From Nematostella vectensis (Eukaryota; Cnidaria; Anthozoa; Actiniaria; Edwardsiidae): a DNA stretch of 64,000 bases. The DNA lies in NCBI RefSeq assembly GCF_932526225.1, contig NC_064047.1, positions 4,463,501-4,527,500 on the forward strand. The letters are read 5' to 3'. The notes beneath the pieces are model-generated. The model ran no database searches. It saw nothing but the letters and a program-made list of their open reading frames with translations, and had not been told where the DNA came from. Shown piece after piece: positions 49,532 to 63,964 of the stretch; the stretch's first letter is position 1; every line of letters starts with the position of its first letter. Position numbers and translations under genes: made by a program.

Positions 49532-52500
49532 ATGTTAGCCACGTGGAGATGGGTTATCTTCCTGTGCGCATTGATCATGGGGCACCACGTGATCAACGCG
49601 AGTCAGTTGTACCAGCAACAAGTGAACTTCGCAAGAGCTCTGCGTGAACGCGAAGCCAGAGGTGAGAGAGGCGTTGAACTATGAGATTTCAACTCGAACT
49701 TGAATAATATAGCTCCAACTCGTCGCTAAGTCACGTTGAGTTTTCTAGAGAATAGTTTTAAGCCATCTTTTGACTTGGATATCTCAGGGAATTATGGTTA
49801 GCTAGAAGTCCACGTAAGACAGGCGCCGCCCCCCCCCCCTCCCCCTTCCTTGGTCGCCAAAAGTAAAGTGGGCCATTCCTTACTGAATGTTTGTCAAATA
49901 TCAACCCATTTCCCATATAAATAACCATCTGAATAAGAACGACCTCGTTGGTAAGGACAGTTCCCAAGGAAAATCCCGTTTTTGACAATATATCGTTATT
50001 CGGCTTCTTTGAAATGAAAAACCGTACCGCCTAGCACGTAAGATGCGGTTTTTTGAGGCCATTCATGCTTTTGTTACCGTTACAGAGACTCGTGAGCAGT
50101 CAGCCAACCACCTATCCAGACGATCGTTTGTAGCATCGCACAGAAGTGAGTAGGGAGTCGCCCATGACAGGTTCTCCAATAGGGTTCTGGATTCTGGATC
50201 CTAGTGTGTGCATTCCAGATTCCATGGTTTTTTTTCCCATGGATTCGGATTCCATTTTTGTTTTTACGGATTCTTGAATTCCGGATTCCAGCTTAATTCT
50301 TGGATTCCGGATCCTAGTGTGTGGATTCCGGATTCCAGTAGCATGGATTCCGGATTTAAAGTCACATTTTTTTATGGATTCCGGATTCCGGATTACCTGT
50401 CATGGGTCGAAAAGGAAGGGTCATGGATGGTGCTGATATTAGTAAGTATAACATTCTACATGTTTCAGGGTTGACTATTACTCCTTTGTTTCAGATTCCA
50501 CGTCTGGCATTGCACGACACGTGCAGGCACAGAAACGTAAGTAAGAATTTGCAGGCAGGGAGGGGTTGGTTAGGGCCCCCGAATGGTTCCCGAAATTTCG
50601 ATGTGCTCGCAGTTATCGGCCAATGCTCGCATGAGCGCGCAATTTTTTCCGCCATAAAATGCTCGGTCTCGCATAAATAAACGGGATGCTCGCAAAAGAC
50701 CATTTGGGGGCCCTTGAGTTGGATGGAGCGTGGGAAATTGCCTCAGCACTCCCATTCCATAAGAGTCCACATACATTCACTGATATTCATTAGAGGATAT
50801 TTCCAATTTTCGGTCAGACCAGATATTTTGCAATTTGGCACCCACTCTTTGACTCAGGCCCGTAGCAAGAGAATAGTTGGAGGGTCCACTTAGATAAAAA
50901 AATATATTCACAAGAGAGAGTGATCCGTGGTCGCGCAAAGGACCACGGGAAGGCGGACCGGAGGGCAGCTCTTGTGACGGTCCAGCATGCATTGCGTTTG
51001 CATTGTCTTGCTTCTCACTGTCCGTGAGCCTTTGTTCGACATTTTTTTTCCTTTCTCCGCACACGATCAAGACTGGGAACGAGTCTGAGATTGATCCATT
51101 ACAGATGGATGGGTGCTTCTTCCTAGATACGGCCAGCTGCGGGCATGGTAACACCGTGTGCTGCTTAGAGTACTGTTTTGTCTACTTCAACTGTCTTCAT
51201 GGCTGTATCTGAACTCTCTTTGCCATATCATTTTGAAGCCTAATACACACTTTGTTCAGCTGGGAAGGTATTTATGCCGCTCGCCAGTGATAGTTGGCTC
51301 AAATTAACGTCATCCTTTCCATTTCAGGGTTTATTTTCACTCTGATATTTATCGTCTCTGTCGTCACCGCTGTCGCCGCCACAACAGTCGAGACGATCTA
51401 TGACCTTGCTGGTTGCTGTGGACTGCATTACAAATCGTTGTGTAATTTTGAGGAAAAGTTTAATACCCAAAAAAGGGAAATTGAAACGAGAGCTAAAAAT
51501 CTTGATGATAGAATAGAAAAAGGTAGGCCTTTTTATAATATACCATGATGAGGGACTGTGGAATAATTACAAGGATGGGGGCTGTAAAACCAGAGGGAAG
51601 GGGGGCACTAAGTGAATTTGTTGCTGAGATAGACAAGAGATATAATTGGTGATTATTATATCCTTTGTCTAGCCATCAAGACAAGAGATAACATTGATGA
51701 GTTTTACAACGCGCTGCAGCGTTCCGGCGAGGAGGTGGAGCGAATTGTTTCACTGCAAGAAGAGATCCTGGAAGCAATGGACCCAAGGCTCCGAATGGGG
51801 ATGACCAAAAAGATCAGACTTCTTGAGGTAGGCGCTTAATAGTGAATATGGTGTTTGTGTTAGGTGGAAAAATTATCTTTTGCTTACCACGAGTACAAAA
51901 CTAGGGCGTCGGTACTAACAGTCGATTCCCCCTAGCATAGAGCTGATGCCAACAAGCGAACTTTCACCTTCTCTACCATATCATTGCAGTAGTTGTTGCG
52001 GACTCCTCTATTCCAAACACCAGCAATCAAATGACAAATGTTCTTTGTCTCGCTGGGAATAAAATCTGTAACGTCTTTTCAGTCTAACCTTACTATCATA
52101 TCTCACTTAGAACAGCTTTTATCCACGCTTTGATATTGAGGCTTTGCCGCTGCTACATTTCATACTTTTCAATTTACACGATCGTACGCCATTTGCATTT
52201 ATGTTTTGTGTTGTTGTCAGTTTGTTTTTGTAGTTGTCTCTGGTCAGGTGAAGTTTAGCAGTTTGTCAAACTCGTACGCAGTTTTATCATTTTCCATTTT
52301 GTGTCTTCTTTATCGTTTATTTAGTGTTTTTTCTACCAGAAAAAAAAAAAACAATAGAAAAACTTTTTGTACGTTTATTCTTTTAATCTCGTGAATTAAA
52401 GCTCATTATATGTATTAGTTCGCTGTATGCGAGAACATCCAAATTTAGGAGTATTTTTTTAGGGGACCTCTCTGAGATTTAACCTAGAAATACCGTATGT

Positions 52501-55500
52501 TTTTCATGTTAAAGCTGCTCTAAGGCACACTTTCAGAAAGCCAATTTGGTAAAAACGTGAATTTCTAGTCCCGTCAGTATTTGCTCTCTTAGGCTAAGTT
52601 CAAACGTCGTATTATCCATGAGCCATATTCAATGCAAATGCATGGACTTGGAGACAAAACAATCGACCTGATTCTTTTGCATGCATTTGCATTGAATACG
52701 GCTCATGGATAATACGACGTTTGAACTTAGCCTTAGTTGACTTTTGTTGTCTTAAACACATACACTTATTTCACGAAAGATGTTGTCAGTGCAAATGGCA
52801 AATGGCTTATGGGTACTAATTATTCGTAAAATTAAAGGCTTTAAGTAAAGTCCAGCAATGTCAGAGCCAAGCATTGGTAACCTTTAATGAATAATTGTTT
52901 TGATTTATTCATATTCTTCGAGACGCATGGTTACTTTTGGTCGTAGAACTGCCATTTGCACTGACAACCTATATTGAAATAGGTGTGTTCTCGTACATGA
53001 CGAATACACCGCTGCTATAGGATAGTCCCTCCCAAGAGACCAAAGGCGCCGAAATAGACCTCAATATTTTTCACTCTATGTTACAGCGAGCTGTGTGTAG
53101 CGTAACCGTATAAGCCTGAGGTCTTAAGGGCTAGGAACCTGGTTATGGCCTCATGCGCAATACCTGTGTGTTACAGAGTTCGCTAGATAGCTGTGTTGGG
53201 GCCGAAATCTCCAGCCTAGCCGTAAAGCTTTAGCTGCCATACGGAGATTCAGCGGATGTATGTTTTATTTTCTTACCTTTTGCTTCCGTGATTATCTGGT
53301 TCGATCCTTGGTGAAAAGGTTTTTTTTATATTTTTTACAATTGTTTTTACTTTTTATTTATTGTTTAGTTTTTTTTGTTTACTTCTCCATCATTTTATCA
53401 CCAATTAGATTAATTTTAATTGTGATTGAGCGCTGACTTGCTCGGAAGAACTTTTTTGGGTTTCCTGTGGAAAGCAGCTGCATGAATGTGCTACAAGAAA
53501 ACGAAGATGCAAGAAAACCAAAAACCAAGATAACCAAAAATGTTGCTCGTAAATAAGTAACTCGACCCCCAGCGGCGCGTTTTTTCTCTTCCCCATTGGC
53601 GGCGGCGGTAACACAGCGCGTCGTTTGAAAGGTCGCAAGCTCGTAGGGACAGAGCTGGCTGTACGTGCGAAAACAAGGCAAATACATCCACTTGAAGTAG
53701 GGATACGTTATTTATTCAACACTAACCAGACATTAGAGTTCATTTCGGGGTCCAATTATCCTATAGCCCATGCTTGAAGACGATGAAAAACCTTTATGCT
53801 TATATCCGCATTGTCACCAGTTTACTTCCGGTCGACTACGTAACAATCTCCGATGATTTTTAACGATTAACGCGAAAAATATTTCAAAATATTGAATGCA
53901 GTGTCTCTATTAGAAGTTTAGAGGATGTTATTGATAATTTAGAGCGGATGGCCTGTTAAATGTCTCGGACTCGAAAGTAAACTATTGACAATGCGTCTTT
54001 AACACAAAAGCGGTCAAAATCATGCGAAATAAGTAAGCTTCCAGGAGTGTTAAATTATCAATTTGCGGTTTGAACGGCTCACACCGAGCTCTAAATGAAT
54101 TGAAAATAGTACTTCTACGTTTTGGACTAGGCTGTACCTCTTCTCAAACCTTTAAAATACATAAATAACTCTAAGAGGGCCGAGTAGGGGGAACTAGGGG
54201 CACGTGCCCGCCCCCCAATATTTCCAAAAATCATAAGAAGGGGCTATATATATTTTCTTGATGTTTCTGTATCGTGCCCCCCACCCCCCCAGAAAAAACA
54301 AACAAACAATATGCTACAGCTGTACATAGAATCCCTTAAAGGGAAAGTTGTTTTTTGTTCAAACTTATTATGCTTGGGCGAAGTAATCTGAAAGATTTCA
54401 CCTTGGTTTTTTACAAACTTCTTCATATATTATATATATTATTAAAATTTCCTAGAACCAGCTTGCGAGTTGCCCCTTAAACGTGAAATTTCACGGGGAC
54501 ACACTAGTATACATAAACACACAATCTCAAAATCAATAGATAAAGATGAGACCGATAGATCTCATCTTAAAAACAACCAACCCTATTTCAAATAAAGTTT
54601 GGTGCTCGTATAACGCATGTTTGTTTTTCTTAAAGGAACAAGCCGAGAAGGCTACCAATGGCATCGAGGAAATGACTCTGAATAACGTGGAAAACAACGT
54701 GGACGCGACGCAGAGGACCTTAAAGCTCGTCATGTCATGGACAGCTGGTGTAGGAGTATTGGGACTAGAACTCATCACGACAAAAGCGTACAAGGCTTAC
54801 AAGATAGGAAAGGTAGGCGTATATTGCTTACAAGATAGGAAAGGTAGCGTATATTGCTTACAAGATAGAAAAAGTAGGCGTATATTGCTTACAAGATAGA
54901 AAAGGTAGGCGTATATTGCCTACAAGATAGAAAAGGTAGGCGTATATTGCTTACAAGATAGGAAAGGTAGCGTATATTGCCTACAAGATAGAAAAGGAAG
55001 GCGTATATTGCTTACAAGATAGGAAAGGTAGGCGTATATTGCTTACTAGATATATGAAAGTATACATTTCTTACAGATCGGATAGATAGGCGTATAAGGT
55101 TGACATGTTAGAAAAGGAGGGCGTGTATGGCTCAAGTTAAGTTTTCGAAAAGTAGGAAAGGAAACGATGGTAAAGGTTCAAGGTAGGGACGATACATGTA
55201 CTTCTGGATTCTGGATCCTAGTGTATGGACTCCGGATCCTAGTGTGTGGATTCTGGATTCCGTGTGGGTTTTTTTCCATGGATTCCGGATTCCATTTTGC
55301 TTTTCCAGGACTCTTGTATTCCGGATTCCAGCTTAAGTCTTGGAATCCGGATCTGTGTGTTAGGATCCCGGATTCCAGTAGGATGGATTCCGGATTCCAA
55401 AGCTCATTTTTTCATGGATTCCGGATTCCCTGTCATGAGGCGAATGTACATGCTTACAAGAGGGGATAGGAGTACAACCCTCGGAATCATTGGACAGTGA

Positions 55501-58312
55501 ACTCAACAGAGTTTTAAGGAAATTGTTTTGTTGGCAGATCTACAAAGTGTTGAAGGCAAAGCATGCAGCGAAGTTGTTCCAGGCGACCAAAGCACAGAAG
55601 CTTCTTGGTTTCACTAGCGATGGAGCAAAAACATTCCTCAAAGCAACAGCAGTGTCGCGTTTCGGTGCCAAAAGTGCTAAGATGCTTAAATTCGCCAAAT
55701 TCTTTAAGGTTGGAGGTGCTGTCCTTTCAGCTATAGGAATAGGTAAGTGAGAAGGGAGAGATTACCTGACACAATACCAGGCACGTACCCAGGATTGACT
55801 GAGGGTGTGTGCAGTCATAGATATCCCATGGAAAAAGCATAGTATTTGAAGATTTCTGAAGAAGAAATGACCCAATTTTTTGGTCGCCAAGGGGTGAGGG
55901 GTACGCGACATGATACAGATAATGGGCCTATGAATCTCTGTTTCCCTTTTTCCGGCTCTTTTGCTAGCCCTCGTTCCGACACTCACATATGTGTTTTTTG
56001 TATTATCAAATAAAAAGTTTGCATAGTAGCATTATAGTGATATTCCTCTCCATATTCAGTGTTTGATATCTACAACATCGTTAATACGTTCGTCCAGTGC
56101 GATAGAAAGTCCGACGAGGCCGCGCAATCGCTTAGAGACTTTGAGAAGGCTCGAAGGGATCTGACGAAAACAGAGAATGACTTAAAGGAGTTTACGCAGA
56201 CTCTGCGAGCCGCGGTGCGTTTTACTTAAAAGAACGTATACCTATTTCAAAAAGTAAGGTCTGGGGAATGCACAAGTTACCAAATAGAAGCTCTATAACA
56301 GAAAGGTACACCAATGTGCACAAAAGTGATACAAATTCGCTGTCTGCGCGGAGGTCTTATTGATTAGGTATTCTTTTGTCAGATCCAAACTTAAATCGAT
56401 GTTCTACGCCATAAGCATATGATATTCTAAATCGTAAATTTAGACCGACTGTGCTTCTGTTAAAACCGTTAAAATCTTTAAATGCTTGTCATAAACAGAT
56501 CGTTATGTAAGAAAACTATTCTAACATTTCCCCTCCATCCCGTTCAGTTTCTGCAGCAAGTCCAGCCAGACGCTCACAACCAACTCTTACATAACGCCCT
56601 CAACGGGGTCAAAAACATCATTTCTGGTATGGACCAGACCGTTACGAGGACCTGGGATTACAAAGCCTGCCAGAATAAGATCCCAAGTTTGGTCAATAAT
56701 CTTGGGGATTTGTCCTCGTTAGAGCAGCTTCCTAGCCTTACAGCACAAATTACCGACGTGACAGATAGTTGTATGAAGACGCTGCAGTTCATGATGGCCT
56801 GTTACCTCGGCAAAATGAAGATGATCACAGAGGTGAGCGAATTGTGTTAGAGAATGCCAATCATCCGCCATTTTACGCACGGGTGGCCTAGTGTGTTAGC
56901 GCGTCGGCCTCTCACCGCTGTGGCCCAGGTTCGAATCCTGGCTTAAACTGGGGATTTTTTCCGGGTTCCTGCCTTGAATCGAATTTGTCACAAGTGAGTT
57001 GAAGTTATTCTCCCGTGTTTCCAGTCTTCTCGGATAAGGACACTAAACCGGAGGTCCCGTCTCTTCAAGCTGCACTACATTAACCTGAACCGAAGGGACG
57101 TAAAAGAACCACTGGGGACGCAATAAACCCTCTGGCAGTGACCACCCCCAGTGACAGTGCTTACTTACCGAGGAATCGGTCTCCTAGTATTAGCGAAAGC
57201 TATTTATAGGAGTAATAATCAAAGTCAAAGTCAATACTGACTTACTCAAAGAATCCATTTCCATCAGTTCAATCAAGAAAGTGACTGAGATGCTCACAAT
57301 GAAAATCGTTATAATAAGTTATTAAACTTAAACCGTGGGTGGTTATATTTTCTTACAAATACACCGATGTATATTTAATTGTAAACAATAATAAAGTATG
57401 AGTGGTTGATTGAAATTCGTTGAGGGACACGGCTGAAGAGAGTTGTTTTTAAAGCTACGAAAACAAATCATGAAAAAAAAAACCAGTAATAAACATCCAG
57501 GCTCGTTAAATGACCACCGCTCTTTTAAGTAATAAAAAAAATATTCTCCTTTGATGGTATATCAATTGGATGGGAATGGGTTACTATACGATGAACATGA
57601 TTTAAGCTTACTTGAATTAAAAATGAGTTAATGACATGGATATGCTTTCACACAAATAAAAATCTAGGTAAGATAATGATGTCAATAACCCTTACTTAAT
57701 TATCATATTGTCTACTATCATGTGCTTTTATCATCATGCTACACGGGACGTATAGAATGATGTAAATGATGAGGAAAAGAAGTTGATGAGACAAGTACTC
57801 CAATATAGTTAATCATTATAATTCTTCTATATTTCAACTAGGTAATCAACGGATGCAGAGAGGGGGCAGACACTTTTGAAAACCTCTACAAAGCCACATT
57901 ACTTCCATATTCAAGTTTCATGTGTGTCGATAACAACGGCCGGCCATACGCTACTAAAGATGATGTGAAGGAATCCCTGAAAAGAGCGGCAGCGGACGAA
58001 GGCTTTGACCTGGAGTGTCGAGCGAACAGCGCCACCGTCCGGGCAACAGTGTGTCTAAACAAGGACATGGGCAAGACTGCAGCGCAGATATCGGTCATGA
58101 GCTCAGTGAACCTGTCGTCTGGTGCAGTGACGAGGATCATGAACAAGTGTCCAGCCCAGGGCACTGATACAGTCGTCCTGTCGCCGAAACAGGTGAAGGA
58201 AATTTGCGATTACAAGCGAATGGAGCTGCCAATGGAAGACATTCTCATGCTTGTTGAAGCGGGAATTGACGAGGCCACAGTCGAAAATCTGGAATGCCCA
58301 GGAATGGAATAG
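49532..58312 (+). CDS. Novel signal-peptide, coiled-coil, membrane-associated protein (624 aa)
   Basis: Ten exons: 49532-49661, 50086-50145, 50495-50536, 51328-51522, 51673-51827, 54636-54812, 55538-55742, 56060-56214, 56548-56832 and 57842-58312. All are joined in phase by GT-AG sites. A signal peptide (WVIFLCALIMGHHVINA) is followed by a basic region with LSRRSF, a possible dibasic cleavage point. A hydrophobic segment lies at about 79-98 (FIFTLIFIVSVVTAVAA), then heptad-rich helices (about 110-215). A second hydrophobic segment is near 224-243, then a lysine- and alanine-rich helical stretch (about 244-305) and a third hydrophobic segment near 308-335. The C-terminal domain is soluble, with several cysteines. 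I recognise no family. The layout suggests a secreted or membrane protein; membrane activity is only a guess. A tandem paralogue begins at 61361. Confidence 0.82.
50187..50404. repeat. ATTCCGGATTCC-rich repeat, copy 1 (intron 2)
   Basis: Many copies of GGATTCCGGATTCC are separated by short spacers such as CCTAGTGTGTGGATTC and TTTTTTCCCATGGATTC. The same order of parts occurs at 55203-55437 in another intron of the same gene. Confidence 0.85.
52592..52732. mobile_element. 141 bp Harbinger-like MITE with TTA target duplication
   Basis: Long inverted ends of about 50 bp start GGCTAAGTTCAAACGTCGTA and end TACGACGTTTGAACTTAGCC, leaving a short centre. TTA flanks both sides (52589-52591 and 52733-52735), the usual three-base duplication of PIF/Harbinger elements. 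It lies in intron 5 of the novel gene. Confidence 0.85.
53570..53772. repeat. Segment related to the DNAJC28 5' region
   Basis: GTCGTTTGAAAG, CGTAGGGACAGAG, TTATTCAACACT and TTATCCTATAGCCC are collinear with 12832-12990. The start codon and the frame after it are not kept here. Confidence 0.6.
53813..54002. mobile_element. Inverted-repeat element, same family as 33524-33757
   Basis: ATCCGCATTGTCACCAGTTT opens it and AGTAAACTATTGACAATGCG closes it. The interior GACTACGTAACAATCTCCGA matches the sestrin-intron copy. Confidence 0.7.
54176..54325. mobile_element. CAGGGCTGTAGCA-family element, diverged copy
   Basis: GGGGCACGTGCCC, AAATCATAAGAAG, TTGATGTTTCTGTATCGTGC and a terminal ATGCTACAGCTGTACA match the element at 34353-34524 in the same order. 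Confidence 0.55.
54795..55040. repeat. 31 bp array copying the end of exon 6 and its donor, about 8 units
   Basis: The unit is GCTTACAAGATAGGAAAG (the exon end) plus GTAGGCGTATATT (the intron start). The first copy is the real exon boundary at 54812/54813. Later units keep AAAG|GTAGG, so each has a donor-like site. Degenerate units go on to about 55120. Confidence 0.95.
55203..55437. repeat. ATTCCGGATTCC-rich repeat, copy 2 (intron 6)
   Basis: Same parts in the same order as 50187-50404, ending CCTGTCATG like the first copy, so the two share an origin rather than being independent simple repeats. Confidence 0.85.
56878..57235 (+). mobile_element. tRNA-derived SINE, plus strand, in intron 9
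   Basis: A-box region TGGCCTAGTGTGTTAGCG (from 56884) and a B box GGTTCGAATCC at 56928-56938. The body matches the minus-strand copy at 6268-6562 and ends in a CAAAGTCAAAGTCAA tail. It has the structure of an RNA polymerase III-transcribed SINE. Confidence 0.85.
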
Positions 58313-58538
58313 AGGGAGGTTTTAGTCTAAGAGACAGACCTTCTGAAGTAGAACAATGAAGTAGATAACATAGTAAAATTATGTGAACTCATTGACTTGT
58401 TAGGGGAAATGTTCTCGATTATGGTATGTACGAGACAACGGAAAGAGAGAGCCGAGAATGCACAATGGAAAAAAATATTATAAAACATCACTAGTTATAT
58501 GGAACCATTGAAAAATGTAAAACAGAATAATTGACTTG

Positions 58539-58544
58539 AATAAA
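58539..58544 (+). promoter_or_regulatory. Poly(A) signal of the novel gene
   Basis: AATAAA 227 bases after the stop codon. Confidence 0.55.
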
Positions 58545-60271
58545 ACAGACTTGATTTGTCATTACGATATTATGAATGAAATCAAGATTGTTCATGATAT
58601 CAAGCCCCCCCCCCCCCCCCCCCCCCACAAACAAAACCCTTTTCGAATTAGACAATTCTATAAATGAATTCTGTGGCAAAAAAAAATCCGAATGTTTTGT
58701 GTCGAGAACTACGAATGTGAGAAATCGGGAAATTTTACTTTAAAAAATTTTTACTTAAAAAAAGAATACTCGAGCTTGCGGGGAGAGTCGAGGTCATTGT
58801 ACAATAACCCATTTGAGTGGGTTCACTAATCATTTTGGTTTCGGAAAGATCCGCCCATTGTCAGGTGGTCTTTGGAGGATGTGGGTTAGGAGAATATATT
58901 ATTTGATCCTATTCGCATCGACGAAGAGAAAAAATACCCTGAAACAGTGGAGATGAACAGAAGAGAGTATCAAGAGTAAAATACCCCTAATGTATGCGAA
59001 AGCAAATCCTTGAATTCGAAAAAATGCAACAAGCCATCCCCCCTTCGCTGAACCAGCAAAAGCCATTGTTGGTGTCAATGGTGTCAATGTACCCGTGTTG
59101 AGTTGTATGATTAATAGATTATCAATATTTTATTGTTGTTTGGTATTAGAGGTATCGTAAGTAGCAAAAACAGAAAAGGGTCACTTAAGTTTTTCAAGAC
59201 GTCGCAGGAGGTACGCGGAACTCACTTAGACTTTGGGGAAGGAATGCAGTGTTTTTATTTAAAGTTTGGTAAAAATGTAGTATAAAACCATAAGATGGCG
59301 ATATTTCTTGCCGTTTTTTTGTCTTAAAACATTGAATGAAAACAATAACTTGACTTTTACTTAGCGACTTTTGATAATCCAATTTTAGGTGTCCTTGTTG
59401 AAAGATCCCTAAAAAAGGGTAGATGAAATTATTTATTGCTCTCATATTGCAAAATGACTTTTTTTTATCCATGTCATCTATTTTGAAGAAGGACTTTGAA
59501 ATTGAACAATCTTAATTTAGATTTTCATCAAATTTGTTGTGATAGCTTTTTTTAATCAATACATTGCAAATGTATATTTGCCTTTTTATTATAATAACTT
59601 TTATCATAGCATTTTTGAAAGTAATCTAAGCCTTTTCTTTCTTTGATCACCTATTTCAAATCTTATTAATTAATATTATTAATCTTATAATTACCTTATT
59701 ACGCTAGGAGCCATAATCACATTAAGTGCCACTTGGTATTACGCTATGAGCCAGTTATTACATTAAGAGCCAGTTGTTATTAAGCTAAGAACCGTTATGA
59801 CATTAAAAGCCAGTTATTACACTTAGGACTTCAACAAGCCTACTAAACGAACTTGTAAGAACAACCCTACAAAGAAACAAAAATGCTTGAAGGTCTATTT
59901 CAAGCCCGCGTGTACCCAGAGGCGGAGGGGGTGCAGCGGGTTCGTTTGCCCCCCCCCCCTCCCCCCACAACAGGGGAAAGTCCTCTTCCGGTTCGCAATA
60001 GACGAGCTTTCTCTTACCCCCAGAAAAAAATTGCTTTTTTCGGATTTTGTCCCACCCCCCCCCCCCCCCCCCAAATCCTGAGTACGGGCCTGTATTTATA
60101 ACATTACAAAAAGCAATAAGGCGTTCAATGTTTCTTGCACACATATGAATAACGATAGGTTAATGATCGAATGTTACCGGTAACGATAAAATGGGGTGAA
60201 ATTCTTAAATTTGAATACTTTATATTTGGGGGTGTACTATGCGATTTTTAGAGTTATTGAAAATAGATTTC
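58545..60271. other. Intergenic spacer between the two paralogues
   Basis: AT-rich sequence with a poly-C run near 58605-58626 and short repeats of GAGCCAGTTATTACATTAAG around 59705-59820. It contains a poly-C-rich inverted-repeat element at 59901-60092. No gene is supported. Confidence 0.5.
59901..60092. mobile_element. CAGGCCCGTACCCAG-family MITE with poly-C interior
   Basis: Ends CAAGCCCGCGTGTACCCA and CCTGAGTACGGGCCTG are imperfect inverted copies. The interior shares GGGGAAAGTCCTCTTCCGGT with the copy near 63278. Confidence 0.6.
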
Positions 60272-61125
60272 TAACCCTATTCAGACTGAGCTATTTTAAG
60301 CTGTCTGTGACTGAGGGGGGGGGGGGGGGCTAAAAGGGCTTCCCCTCTATATTTCATGAACCGCTTATGCTATCAGCATCAAACTTACAGACAATGATCA
60401 CCGGCATGTAAAGAATCGCCACGCCCTTTTTTGGGTGTGGTCGCAATGACGTCATAAATACGATGTCTAGAAATTCTTTCAAATATTGCCTAATCAGATA
60501 TCGGGTTGAAATCATTTTATATCATTTACATATGTCAAAGTCAACGTTTTAACGGCTTTAAAATGCAAAAAGGCTATAAAAACGTTTATAATCAATTTTT
60601 TTTAAGAATTTTCGCCATCTTTGGTCCGCCATCTTGGATTCTTATGAAAATAATCTGTAATTATTGCAAAAAAAGTATTTACATGCATGTATTACTGCTC
60701 ATAGTAATAATAAATGCATAATATTAGCTTTTATAGTGTCATCTAGTAAATCTAGTGACATTTTAACCAAGCTTTGCGAGAGCAAAATTTACCCACCCCT
60801 ACCCCGAAATATCCGAGGTAAAACAATTCTAGCGCTGTTGTGAAACTTTTCATCTAAACAAACTTATAAAGTCAAAAGAAGTATTTAAATCTGAGAAACA
60901 GGACCAAAAAAAATCGCTACTTTTTAGTTTTTGGGAAACCTATGTGTGAAAAAACGGTTGCCATGGTAACATGGAGCGTCTCATCGACATGTCAAAGGCA
61001 TCAAAACGTCCGCAGATAGATTTTAGGAAAAGTCACCAAGTTTTAGCCCCTTAGCTTCTATGGTTCAGAAGTTTTTCCGGAGGGGGAGCTTAAAGAGCTC
61101 CCCATCCCCAGTCTGAATAGGGCTA
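60272..61125. mobile_element. 854 bp inverted-repeat element, non-autonomous
   Basis: It starts TAACCCTATTCAGACTG and ends CAGTCTGAATAGGGCTA, near-perfect inverted ends. No transposase-like frame lies inside. It directly abuts the next element. Confidence 0.7.
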
Positions 61126-61250
61126 AGGGTGCGTTCGATTGACCCTAAAAGAAAACATTCCAAGTTTTCCGGAATTAGAAAACAAATCAATCCAACGATC
61201 TTTCCGTTTTTTTTCCAAGTTTTCTTTTTCCGGTCAATCGAACGCACCCT
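61126..61250. mobile_element. 125 bp MITE with 19 bp perfect inverted ends
   Basis: AGGGTGCGTTCGATTGACC and its exact reverse complement bound it. The centre is rich in TTTTCC and GGAAAA. No clear target duplication, perhaps because it abuts the element at 60272-61125. Confidence 0.8.
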
Positions 61251-61360
61251 GATACAAACTACATGCCATGGACTGCCAGTAAAAAAATGTGATGCAAATA
61301 AATGAGAAAAAAAGCAGAAATAAAATCATGTCGTGCCATTTATTTGATAGACTTGCCAGA

Positions 61361-63964
<2,604 letters not shown>

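Noticed and set aside
51003..51212. Small cysteine-rich frame ending in YFNCLHGCI, considered as an alternative last exon or secreted peptide
   Set aside because: No acceptor gives the phase required by exon 3 (phase 1), there is no convincing signal peptide, and exon 3 joins 51328 perfectly.
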